Source of the DNA: an uncultured Lachnospiraceae bacterium
Lineage (GTDB): Bacteria; Bacillota; Clostridia; Lachnospirales; Lachnospiraceae
NCBI GenBank assembly: GCA_934351705.1
Contig: CAKRJK010000080.1
Coordinates: 1-6,522 of the forward strand
Length of the DNA: 6,522 nt
Reading direction: 5' to 3'
In this document: positions 1 to 4,826 of the stretch, in pieces
Position numbering within the stretch: position 1 is the first letter of the stretch
Layout: every line of letters begins with the position of its first letter
Program-made: the position numbers and the translations under genes
The notes under the pieces: generated by a model
The model's input: the letters and a program-made list of their open reading frames with translations, nothing else
The model's database searches: none
Told to the model about the DNA's origin: nothing

Positions 1-24
1 GGCATACTCCCTGCCCTTATTCAT
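1..24 (-). other. possible 5' end of a gene running off the left edge
   Basis: On the minus strand an ATG at 24-22 opens a frame reading MNKGREYA to the window edge, and the same frame is also open upstream, so it could begin earlier. A weak Shine-Dalgarno-like GGTGAG lies about 10 nt upstream. It would follow the DapF-like gene closely and in the same direction. Too little is visible to name a product; it may equally be non-coding. Confidence 0.2.
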
Positions 25-49
25 ACAATATTCACTCACCAAAAACACT

Positions 50-460
50 TTATGAAAAGAAGTTTTCCGCCACCGTATAACTCTCTTTCTCGGTAACGCC
101 CCCCGTCAGAAAATGTGCCATCTCCTTATTGAAAAAGTGCATTTCCACACCGCCCTGCTTATCTGCCAGAATAAACTCATCCTGGTTAATATATCCGTCA
201 TCCAACAGATACTTTGCAAAGACGCAAATGCCTCCCTCATACTGCTCTGCCTCTTTTCCGGTCTTGTCATACATCTTCACTACGATTTTGCCATCCTCTA
301 AAATCGGTCCGTACAAAATGCCTGCCGCATCCGCACCGAAATTTCGTTTGCAAAGCATTTCTATATTTCTATCCTGTAAAAAAATCTCATTTTTATTTGG
401 GTCTAAAATCAGATAATTATTTCCTCTTCCACGATATTTTTTTAATGTAATAGTTTCCAT
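50..460 (-). CDS. half-length DapF-like (diaminopimelate epimerase fold) protein lacking the catalytic cysteine
   Basis: The 136-aa product follows the N-terminal domain of diaminopimelate epimerase almost end to end. RGRGNNYLILD (residues 10-20) matches the GLGNDF motif, CKRNFGADAAGIL (37-49) matches the R-x-F/C-G-x-G-x-D/DG stretch, VKMYDKTGKEAEQ (61-73) matches the strand before the active site, and FAKYLLDDGYI (81-91) matches the following helix. The residues that define the enzyme are changed. The MCGNG/QCGNG motif with the first catalytic cysteine reads QYEGG (73-77), and the substrate-binding Asn of the NADGS motif is Asp65. Real DapF is about 270-290 aa and has a second domain with the other catalytic cysteine; here a TAA stop follows the end of domain 1. 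Epimerase activity is therefore not expected. An AAGGAGTG ribosome binding site about 9 nt before the ATG supports translation. It is divergent from the AraC gene, a usual regulator-target layout. It could be a repurposed binding domain or a decaying gene; no frameshift is obvious. Confidence 0.8.
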   Translation of the reverse strand: METITLKKYRGRGNNYLILDPNKNEIFLQDRNIEMLCKRNFGADAAGILYGPILEDGKIVVKMYDKTGKEAEQYEGGICVFAKYLLDDGYINQDEFILADKQGGVEMHFFNKEMAHFLTGGVTEKESYTVAENFFS

Positions 461-503
461 AAGCTTTCACTCCTTCCAAATCCTGTGTCCTTTGTATAAT
501 TTT

Positions 504-509
504 ATTATA
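504..509 (-). promoter_or_regulatory. possible -10 element for the DapF-like gene
   Basis: The minus strand carries a perfect TATAAT about 44 nt upstream of the DapF-like ATG, but no recognisable -35 hexamer sits 16-18 nt further upstream. This would fit an activator-dependent promoter, for example one needing the divergent AraC protein. The region is AT-rich, so a chance match is possible. Confidence 0.3.
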
Positions 510-529
510 TTCAAAACAATTGCATTTCC

Positions 530-566
530 TAGTGTATAAAATGCTTGATAGTATGCAAAAAGTGCT
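530..566 (+). promoter_or_regulatory. candidate AraC-type operator: imperfect direct repeat over the araC promoter
   Basis: TAGTGTATAAAATGCT (530-545) and TAGTATGCAAAAAGTGCT (549-566) resemble each other, and their AAA-TGCT ends are 21 bp apart, about two helical turns. AraC-family proteins usually bind such direct half-sites through their two helix-turn-helix motifs. The second copy fills the spacer between -35 and -10, which would suit autorepression; the first lies toward the divergent gene. The similarity is modest in AT-rich DNA. Confidence 0.3.
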
Positions 567-573
567 ATATAAT
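545..573 (+). promoter_or_regulatory. SigA-type promoter of the AraC gene
   Basis: TTGATA (545-550) and a perfect TATAAT (568-573) are separated by 17 nt, the ideal vegetative spacing. Transcription would start near 580, giving a leader of about 23 nt before the ATG at 603, with GGGAG at 590-594 as ribosome binding site. Confidence 0.75.
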
Positions 574-602
574 CAAATTATCAAAAATCGGGAGTGTTGA
601 CG

Positions 603-1466
603 ATGTATCCTTTAGAAGAAAATTTAAAAAGCGGCTATTTGCACCAGAATTTCAGACTGTTTCATTTAAAAGACAAGGAGACAAGAGAGTTTGATTTTCA
701 CTATCATGATTTTGACAAGATTGTCATTCTTTTATCGGGAAAGGTGACCTACATCGTAGAGGGAAAATCCTACCACTTAAAGCCGTGGGATATTCTGCTT
801 GTCCGTCACCACGACATTCACAAGCCCGTCATCGACAAGAACAGCACCTATGAGCGAATTGTCATCTGGGTGCAGAACGACTTTATCAAAAAACAGCACC
901 GAAAAGACTGCGACCTCTCCGCCTGTTTTGAGGAAAGTCAGGAACGGAGTTTTAATCTGATCCGTGTCCGTTCTTCTCTTCAAACAGAGATTCAGACGAT
1001 TATCAGCAATTTGGAGGACAGCTTAAAAAGCAGTGATTTTGGTCACGATCTGCTCAGTGACACTTATTTTTTACAGCTTTTGGTCTACTTAAACCGCGTG
1101 TTTTTAGACACCTCTTATGCCGAGGATGAATCCGCTTTCACTTCAGATAAGCAGATTACCGAATTGATCCGTTATATCAACACCCATCTTGGCGAAGATT
1201 TATCAAACGAAGTACTCGCCAACAAACTGTATCTCAGCAAATATTATCTGATGCACCGTTTCAAGGAGGAAACAGGCTATACCCTTCATCATTATATTGA
1301 ACAAAAAAGACTGTTACACGCCTCTGAATTGATCAAAGACGGTGTCCCAGTCATGAAAGCTGCCCAGACCTGTGGTTTTAAGGAATATTCCACATTTCTC
1401 CGGGCGTTTAAACGCAATTTCCATTTTTCTCCGAAAGAGCTACTGTCGGATGTAAATTCCCTGTGA
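603..1466 (+). CDS. AraC/XylS-family transcriptional regulator with N-terminal cupin domain
   Basis: The 287-aa protein has the standard two-part architecture. An N-terminal cupin sensor (about residues 28-76) contains FDFHYHDFDKIVILLSGK and LKPWDILLVRHHDIHKPV. A C-terminal DNA-binding domain (about 185-280) has a first helix-turn-helix at 202-221 (VLANKLYLSKYYLMHRFKEE) and a second at about 249-271 (PVMKAAQTCGFKEYSTFLRAFKR), followed by the family's conserved F-SPKEL ending. The ligand is not predictable from sequence; cupin AraC proteins often sense sugars or small metabolites. The ATG at 603 is preferred over GTG 594 and TTG 597 because GGGAG (590-594) overlaps the GTG and sits 8 nt before the ATG. 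The gene has its own SigA promoter, is divergent from the DapF-like gene (its likeliest target), and its last 27 bp overlap a convergent small gene. No terminator is visible after it. Confidence 0.93.
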   Translation: MYPLEENLKSGYLHQNFRLFHLKDKETREFDFHYHDFDKIVILLSGKVTYIVEGKSYHLKPWDILLVRHHDIHKPVIDKNSTYERIVIWVQNDFIKKQHRKDCDLSACFEESQERSFNLIRVRSSLQTEIQTIISNLEDSLKSSDFGHDLLSDTYFLQLLVYLNRVFLDTSYAEDESAFTSDKQITELIRYINTHLGEDLSNEVLANKLYLSKYYLMHRFKEETGYTLHHYIEQKRLLHASELIKDGVPVMKAAQTCGFKEYSTFLRAFKRNFHFSPKELLSDVNSL

Positions 1467-1574
1467 TTCAATAAAATCCTGAAGTTCATCCTGAGCATCC
1501 TGTGGCCATTCCGGATTGGTTTCTTCGTTCTTTTTCGTTTCTTGCGGTTTCTCTGCATTTGTGTCTTTTTTCAT
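1440..1574 (-). CDS. 44-aa hydrophilic small protein, coupled to the upstream coiled-coil gene
   Basis: Starting at the ATG at 1574, the product begins MKKDTNAEKPQETKKNEE and ends ESQGIYIRQ: 44 residues, rich in Glu, Gln, Asn and Lys, with no membrane segment, signal peptide or cysteine. Family and function are not recognised. The start was chosen because the ATG follows the TAG of the preceding gene by one base (TAGTATG), and a purine-rich AGAGGAAGAG lies just upstream, inside the end of that gene, which suggests translational coupling. The frame is open further upstream, but that stretch overlaps the coiled-coil gene and lacks its own ribosome binding site. Its TAG stop lies inside the araC coding region, giving a 27-bp tail-to-tail overlap. 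It could be an accidental ORF, though its spacing argues for a real gene. Confidence 0.5.
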   Translation of the reverse strand: MKKDTNAEKPQETKKNEETNPEWPQDAQDELQDFIESQGIYIRQ

Positions 1575-1575
1575 A

Positions 1576-1953
1576 CTACTCTTCCTCTCTTTCATGTTTT
1601 GTATGTTCAATGATGTCATGTAGTGTATCCTCTTTCTCAGCCAGAATCGCATCAATTTGTTCTTTTGTCACATCTTTTGCAGGTTCCTGCCCCGAATCGT
1701 GAGAAGCCTTATCTTGATCCAGCTGTTTTTGCCGTTCTTCCATCTCTCTTTTGCAGGCTTCTCTTTGTCGTTCCTCTTCTTCTCTTGCCTGCTGCACCAT
1801 ATGCTCATACACTTCTCTGGCTTTGCGCTCTCTGTCCTCTTCCTGATTCTTTTGTTCTATTTCCTCTTTTGTCATATAGTGGACATTCATTCGCTTAATG
1901 ATACTGTTTTTTATCTTTTCCCTGAAGTTTCTTTCTTCTATGTAATCCCGCAT
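1576..1953 (-). CDS. 125-aa highly charged coiled-coil protein of unknown function
   Basis: The protein begins MRDYIEERNFREKIKNS and ends HTKHEREEE. Residues of about 28-85 are an almost uninterrupted run of Glu, Lys, Arg and Gln with heptad-like hydrophobic spacing (for example REVYEHMVQQAREEEERQRE), predicting a long helix or coiled coil. A polar break (DKASHDSGQEPAKD) leads to a second helix (KEQIDAILAEKEDTLHDIIE). No signal peptide, membrane span or enzyme motif is seen, and I do not recognise the family. There are two in-frame ATGs, at 1959 and 1953. The second is preferred because GAGGGG (1966-1961) is far too close to the first and 7-9 nt from the second. The gene is divergent from sigG across about 160 bp and leads a two-gene unit with the 44-aa ORF. 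A sporulation link is possible only by neighbourhood. Confidence 0.7.
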   Translation of the reverse strand: MRDYIEERNFREKIKNSIIKRMNVHYMTKEEIEQKNQEEDRERKAREVYEHMVQQAREEEERQREACKREMEERQKQLDQDKASHDSGQEPAKDVTKEQIDAILAEKEDTLHDIIEHTKHEREEE

Positions 1954-1987
1954 ACGCATGCCCCTCTTCCAATACTTTCATGTGCTA

Positions 1988-1996
1988 ATTTTATCA
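1988..1996 (-). promoter_or_regulatory. extended -10 promoter for the coiled-coil gene
   Basis: The minus strand reads TGATAAAAT, an extended -10 of the TGnTATAAT type with one mismatch, about 35 nt upstream of the ATG at 1953. The -35 position 17 nt upstream reads TTTATT, a poor match, as is common when an extended -10 is present. Transcription would start near 1981. Confidence 0.4.
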
Positions 1997-2025
1997 CACC
2001 GTTTTTAGAAAATAAAGACATTCTT

Positions 2026-2056
2026 TGAATAACTTTTCATCTCTTTGTACATTCTA
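2026..2056 (+). promoter_or_regulatory. SigG/SigF-type promoter of sigG
   Basis: TGAATA (2026-2031) and CATTCTA (2050-2056) are 18 nt apart. The Bacillus SigG consensus is TGAATA, 17-18 nt, CATACTA, so the -35 is perfect and the -10 has one mismatch. The start point would be near 2063, leaving a leader of about 50 nt. Known biology is that SigF starts and SigG amplifies sigG transcription in the forespore; this site fits autoregulation. The SigF-preferred GG at the start of the -10 is not seen. Confidence 0.6.
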
Positions 2057-2081
2057 ATATTGTCTTCTTTTTCCATACATA

Positions 2082-2096
2082 GACAGGTCACCTGTC
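2082..2096 (+). promoter_or_regulatory. perfect palindrome/hairpin in the sigG leader just before the ribosome binding site
   Basis: GACAGGT (2082-2088) and ACCTGTC (2090-2096) are exact reverse complements around a single C. In RNA this gives a 6-bp GC-rich stem with a UCA loop, ending 6 nt before the AGGAGG at 2103-2108. It is not followed by a T-run, so it is not a terminator. In Bacillus subtilis, mRNA secondary structure in the sigG leader dampens translation, and this could be an equivalent. It could also be a dimeric DNA operator. Confidence 0.6.
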
Positions 2097-2102
2097 AAGA
2101 TT

Positions 2103-2108
2103 AGGAGG
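2103..2108 (+). promoter_or_regulatory. strong Shine-Dalgarno site of sigG
   Basis: AGGAGG lies 6 nt before the ATG at 2115 and fixes that start. The strong site contrasts with the hairpin immediately upstream. Confidence 0.85.
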
Positions 2109-2114
2109 ATTGTT

Positions 2115-2897
2115 ATGGCAGCTTACAAAGTTGAAATCTGCGGCGTAAATACCGCAAAACTTCCCATCTTAAAGGAAAGTGAAAAAGAAGAATTATTCAA
2201 ACGGATCAAAGAGGGAGACATGGCTGCCAGAGAGACCTACATTAAAGGCAACCTGCGGTTAGTGTTAAGTGTCATCAAACGCTTTTCCAACCATAATGAA
2301 AATGTAGATGATTTGTTCCAGATCGGCTGTATCGGACTCATCAAATCCATTGATAATTTTGATCCCACTATGGGCGTAAAATTTTCCACTTATGCAGTTC
2401 CTATGATCATCGGCGAAATCCGCCGTTACCTGCGGGATAACAACTCGATCCGTGTCAGCCGCTCTCTGCGTGACACCGCTTACAAAGCAATCCATGCAAA
2501 GGAAATCCTCTCCCGCACCGCGACAAGCGAGCCGACACTTGAGGATATTGCAAAGGAAACCGGCATTCCCAAAGAGGACATTGTTTTTGCCCTGGACGCC
2601 ATTCAAAGCCCTTTGAGCTTGTACGATCCCGTCTATACCGACGGCGGCGATACCCTTTACGTGATGGATCAGATCAGTGATAAAAAAAACAAAGAGGAAA
2701 AATGGGTAGAAGAGCTCTCCCTTGACGATGCGATGAAACGCTTGAACGAACGTGAAAATTATATTATACAACTGCGTTTTTTTGAAGGAAAAACCCAGAT
2801 GGAGGTTGCCGATGAAATCCATATTTCCCAGGCACAGGTATCCCGACTGGAAAAATCCGCCCTAAAAAGTATGCAGCACTATTTATCAATGCGGTAG
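2115..2897 (+). CDS. sigG: RNA polymerase sporulation sigma factor SigG (late forespore)
   Basis: This 260-aa sigma-70-family protein directs transcription of late forespore genes after engulfment. The N-terminus (KVEICGVNTAKLPILK, residues 5-20) is the SigG signature. Region 2 is nearly identical to the Bacillus protein, with GNLRLVLSVIKRF (45-57), VDDLFQIGCIGLIKSIDNFD (64-83) and KFSTYAVPMIIGEIRRYLRD (89-108). Region 3 includes SIRVSRSLRDTAYKA (111-125) and IVFALDAIQSPLSL (156-169). Region 4 carries the helix-turn-helix KTQMEVADEIHISQAQVSRL (226-245). Length is normal for SigG and there is no pro-sequence, as expected (SigE and SigK have one). It carries a SigG-like promoter, a leader hairpin and its own terminator, so it appears monocistronic. 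In Bacillus and many clostridia sigG follows spoIIGA-sigE; here the upstream neighbour is instead a divergent coiled-coil gene. Confidence 0.97.
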   Translation: MAAYKVEICGVNTAKLPILKESEKEELFKRIKEGDMAARETYIKGNLRLVLSVIKRFSNHNENVDDLFQIGCIGLIKSIDNFDPTMGVKFSTYAVPMIIGEIRRYLRDNNSIRVSRSLRDTAYKAIHAKEILSRTATSEPTLEDIAKETGIPKEDIVFALDAIQSPLSLYDPVYTDGGDTLYVMDQISDKKNKEEKWVEELSLDDAMKRLNERENYIIQLRFFEGKTQMEVADEIHISQAQVSRLEKSALKSMQHYLSMR

Positions 2898-2918
2898 GGA
2901 TGCTCCCCACCGCATTTT
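2889..2918 (+). terminator. intrinsic terminator of sigG, overlapping its stop codon
   Basis: ATGCGGTAGGG (2889-2899) pairs with CCCCACCGCAT (2905-2915) around the loop ATGCT, giving 10 pairs and one A.C mismatch, followed by TTTTATTAT. The left arm contains the last two sense codons and the TAG stop. Read from the other strand, the hairpin is followed by TGATAAATAG, so it is a poor terminator for the convergent nuclease gene. Confidence 0.85.
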
Positions 2919-2929
2919 ATTATCTTGAA

Positions 2930-4531
2930 TCATCTGTCCCATTTATCACACAAAGAATTAATCTGGTCCGCAAACTTGGCAAGGTCCTTATTTGCCACTC
3001 CCTCATTGTGCTGAATGACCGTCATAAGACGTTCGCCCGCTGCCACCAGTCTTGCAAAGACGTTGGAAGATGCCTTGCTGCTCTTTGCCTTCTTCTGTAT
3101 CCGTTCCCTGCTGCCCTGTACAATCTGGGTATTGGTTGTCAGATCATAAATATCTCCGCTGTACGGTGCTACCGCATCCAAGCCCAATTCCCTGTTCAAA
3201 TACTCTGAAAAGGACTCGCATACTTCATCATCGCCGTGTACGACAAAGACACGTTTTAACGGTGTCTTAAATGCATCGATCCAGTCTGTCAGTTTTCTCT
3301 TGTCGGCATGACCGCTCAGTCCCGGAAGATTCATGATCTTGGCATTTACCTCGATCACTTCCCCGAACAACTTCACTGCCTTGACTCCGCCTAACAGTGC
3401 ATTTCCCAATGTTCCCGGCACCTGGAATCCGACAAATACGACAGTGGAATCCGCTCTCCAGAGATTATGTTTTAAGTGATGGCGGATTCTTCCCGCCTCA
3501 CACATACCGGATGCGGAGATGATGACCTTTGACTTTTCATTAAAATTAATCATCTTGGATTCTTCGCTCGTCACCGCTACCCGGAGTCCGTCAAAGCGGA
3601 TCGGATTGATTCCCCGGTTCACCAGCTCCAGTGCTTCTTCGTCAAAGCATTCTTTGACATTTTTATGGAAAATATTCGTTGCCTCCACTGCCAGCGGACT
3701 GTCAATATACACCTCAAAGTCCTGATATTCCGGTACAAGATTTTCTGTTTTTACCTTTCGCAGAAAATACAAAAGCTCCTGCGTTCTTCCGACGGAAAAT
3801 GCCGGGATCACGACATTTCCTCCTCTGTGGAACGTCTCTGTAATAACCTCTGCCAGTTCTTTTGCGTAATCAACGGATTCGTCATGCAGTTTATCCCCAT
3901 AGGTGGATTCCATGACTACATAATCTGCCTCTTCTATAAACTGCGGATCTTTGATAAGCGGTTTATTTCCGTGTCCGATGTCTCCGGAAAATACAATCTT
4001 AACCTGCTCCTCTTCCTCTTTTGCCCACACCTCGATCGAAGCAGAGCCAAGCAGATGTCCCGCGTCTATAAAGCGAATCGTAAGCTCCGGCTCGATTTCT
4101 ATCCTGGTATCGTACGGACATGGAATAAAATGCTCCATGACGCCCATCGCATCGTTCATATCATAGAGCGGTACGACTTCCGGTTTTCCGCAACGTTTTG
4201 CCTTGCGGTTTTTCCATTCCGCCTCAAACTGCTGGATATGTGCACTGTCTCTTAACATGATGTCACATAATTCTGTCGTCGCATTGGTCGCATAGATCTT
4301 TCCGCGAAATCCGTGGCTGTAAAGCAACGGCAACAGTCCCGAATGGTCGATATGTGCATGCGTGACCAGCACATAATCAATGATAGACGGATTTACCGGA
4401 ATCTCCTGATTCACATATAAATCCGGTCCCTGTTCCATTCCGCAGTCTACTAAAATATGTATATTTCCGATTTCTAAATAATGACAGCTCCCGGTCACTT
4501 CATGAGCTGCTCCCAAAAATTCCAGTTTCAT
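2930..4531 (-). CDS. beta-CASP metallo-beta-lactamase-fold RNA-processing nuclease
   Basis: The 533-aa protein is a zinc-dependent RNA nuclease of the CPSF/Ysh1-like beta-CASP family (COG1236 type), probably cytosolic. All the metal-binding motifs are present: HAHIDH (residues 58-63), DAGHLLGS with His159, and FSGDIG with Asp184. The beta-CASP motifs are also intact: motif A Glu208 in MESTYGD, motif B in SGMCEAGRIRHHL (341-353), and motif C SGHAD (406-410), followed by VVHGD with His432. The nuclease should therefore be active; whether it is endo- or exonucleolytic cannot be told. The core ends near residue 472. A basic linker (RIQKKAKSSKAS) and a short helical tail of about 45 residues follow, making it longer than minimal bacterial members of about 430 aa. 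GAGGAG about 8 nt before the ATG supports the start. It is convergent with sigG (stops about 30 bp apart) and lies downstream of the chemoreceptor gene, separated from it by a strong terminator. Confidence 0.93.
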   Translation of the reverse strand: MKLEFLGAAHEVTGSCHYLEIGNIHILVDCGMEQGPDLYVNQEIPVNPSIIDYVLVTHAHIDHSGLLPLLYSHGFRGKIYATNATTELCDIMLRDSAHIQQFEAEWKNRKAKRCGKPEVVPLYDMNDAMGVMEHFIPCPYDTRIEIEPELTIRFIDAGHLLGSASIEVWAKEEEEQVKIVFSGDIGHGNKPLIKDPQFIEEADYVVMESTYGDKLHDESVDYAKELAEVITETFHRGGNVVIPAFSVGRTQELLYFLRKVKTENLVPEYQDFEVYIDSPLAVEATNIFHKNVKECFDEEALELVNRGINPIRFDGLRVAVTSEESKMINFNEKSKVIISASGMCEAGRIRHHLKHNLWRADSTVVFVGFQVPGTLGNALLGGVKAVKLFGEVIEVNAKIMNLPGLSGHADKRKLTDWIDAFKTPLKRVFVVHGDDEVCESFSEYLNRELGLDAVAPYSGDIYDLTTNTQIVQGSRERIQKKAKSSKASSNVFARLVAAGERLMTVIQHNEGVANKDLAKFADQINSLCDKWDR

Positions 4532-4565
4532 AGGCGCTCTCCTCTGTTATTAGCTTTATTTTGGC

Positions 4566-4593
4566 AGTATCCTATTATTAGGCATTTTGTCAT
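4566..4593 (-). promoter_or_regulatory. candidate SigA promoter of the beta-CASP nuclease gene
   Basis: On the minus strand ATGACA (4593-4588) and GATACT (4571-4566) are 16 nt apart, 5/6 and 4/6 matches to the consensus hexamers. The start would fall near 4559, about 28 nt before the ATG. A promoter is needed here because the terminator at 4663-4728 separates this gene from the one upstream. The -35 overlaps the outer inverted repeat of the structured element. Confidence 0.35.
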
Positions 4594-4744
4594 AAGCATT
4601 TATTTAGTCCACAGTGCAGGTCTGGGAAATCTTTGATTTCCCAGACTGACGGGCGTTCGCCCTATCACCCCGAAAAAACAAAAAATGCTTTGTGCGGGCA
4701 CAGCATTTTTTGTTTTTTCGAGGTGACACTGCTCATTGCTTATG
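4591..4744. repeat. compact structured intergenic element (nested inverted repeats)
   Basis: A 154-bp block is bounded by the 8-bp inverted repeat CATAAGCA (4591-4598) and TGCTTATG (4737-4744). Inside are three successive hairpins: a perfect 12-bp stem GTCTGGGAAATC (4620-4631) with GATTTCCCAGAC (4635-4646) and a TTT loop; a small GGGC/GCCC stem (4651-4654 and 4659-4662); and a 26-bp arm pair (4663-4688 and 4703-4728). No coding capacity or clear target-site duplication is seen. It could be a dispersed MITE-like repeat, a structured RNA, or only an elaborate terminator region. The copy number in the genome is unknown to me. Confidence 0.5.
4663..4728 (-). terminator. large bidirectional intrinsic terminator downstream of the chemoreceptor gene
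   Basis: Arms 4663-4688 and 4703-4728 pair over 26 positions with two mismatches, and the 14-nt loop region forms a further TGTG/CACA stem. Each arm contains six A, C, six A (or T6-G-T6 on the other arm), so on either strand the GC-rich apex (GC next to TGTG/CACA) is followed by TTTTTTGTTTTTT. This would terminate minus-strand transcripts from the chemoreceptor gene; no plus-strand gene runs into it. Confidence 0.8.
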
Positions 4745-4826
4745 CACATTATATCACATCCCCTTTGAAATTGTATATGCAATTCTGATAATTTTATGCC
4801 ATTTTAGTTCGCCTACTTTACACTCT

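Noticed and set aside
1..49. Possible frameshifted continuation of the DapF-like protein into its missing second domain
   Set aside because: One frame is open after the stop (VFLVSEYCMNKGREYA), but it does not resemble the GNPH region that starts DapF domain 2, and only 49 bases are available, so a frameshift is not supported.
1292..1558. 88-aa minus-strand frame overlapping the araC 3' end
   Set aside because: It overlaps the DNA-binding domain of AraC over most of its length and conflicts with the better-spaced 44-aa frame.
1502..2028. Plus-strand open frames opposite the coiled-coil gene
   Set aside because: They are the antisense of a Glu/Lys/Arg-rich coding sequence, which naturally reads as Phe/Leu/Ser-rich frames. 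No ribosome binding site, and the composition looks like a false membrane protein.
2265..2822. 185-aa minus-strand frame inside sigG
   Set aside because: The plus strand encodes an unmistakable SigG, and the opposite frame is a shadow without a start signal.
3665..4255. 196-aa plus-strand frame inside the nuclease gene
   Set aside because: It is a shadow of the conserved beta-CASP coding sequence; no ribosome binding site or recognisable domain.
4600..4782. 60-aa minus-strand frame (contains VIGRTPVSLGNQRFPRPALW)
   Set aside because: It lies entirely across the hairpins of the structured element and has no convincing ribosome binding site. Its codons are dictated by the inverted repeats, so it is not called as a gene.
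4770..4785. AATTG/CAATT inverted repeat just downstream of the chemoreceptor stop
   Set aside because: Only 5-bp AT-rich arms, no T-run; expected by chance in this spacer.
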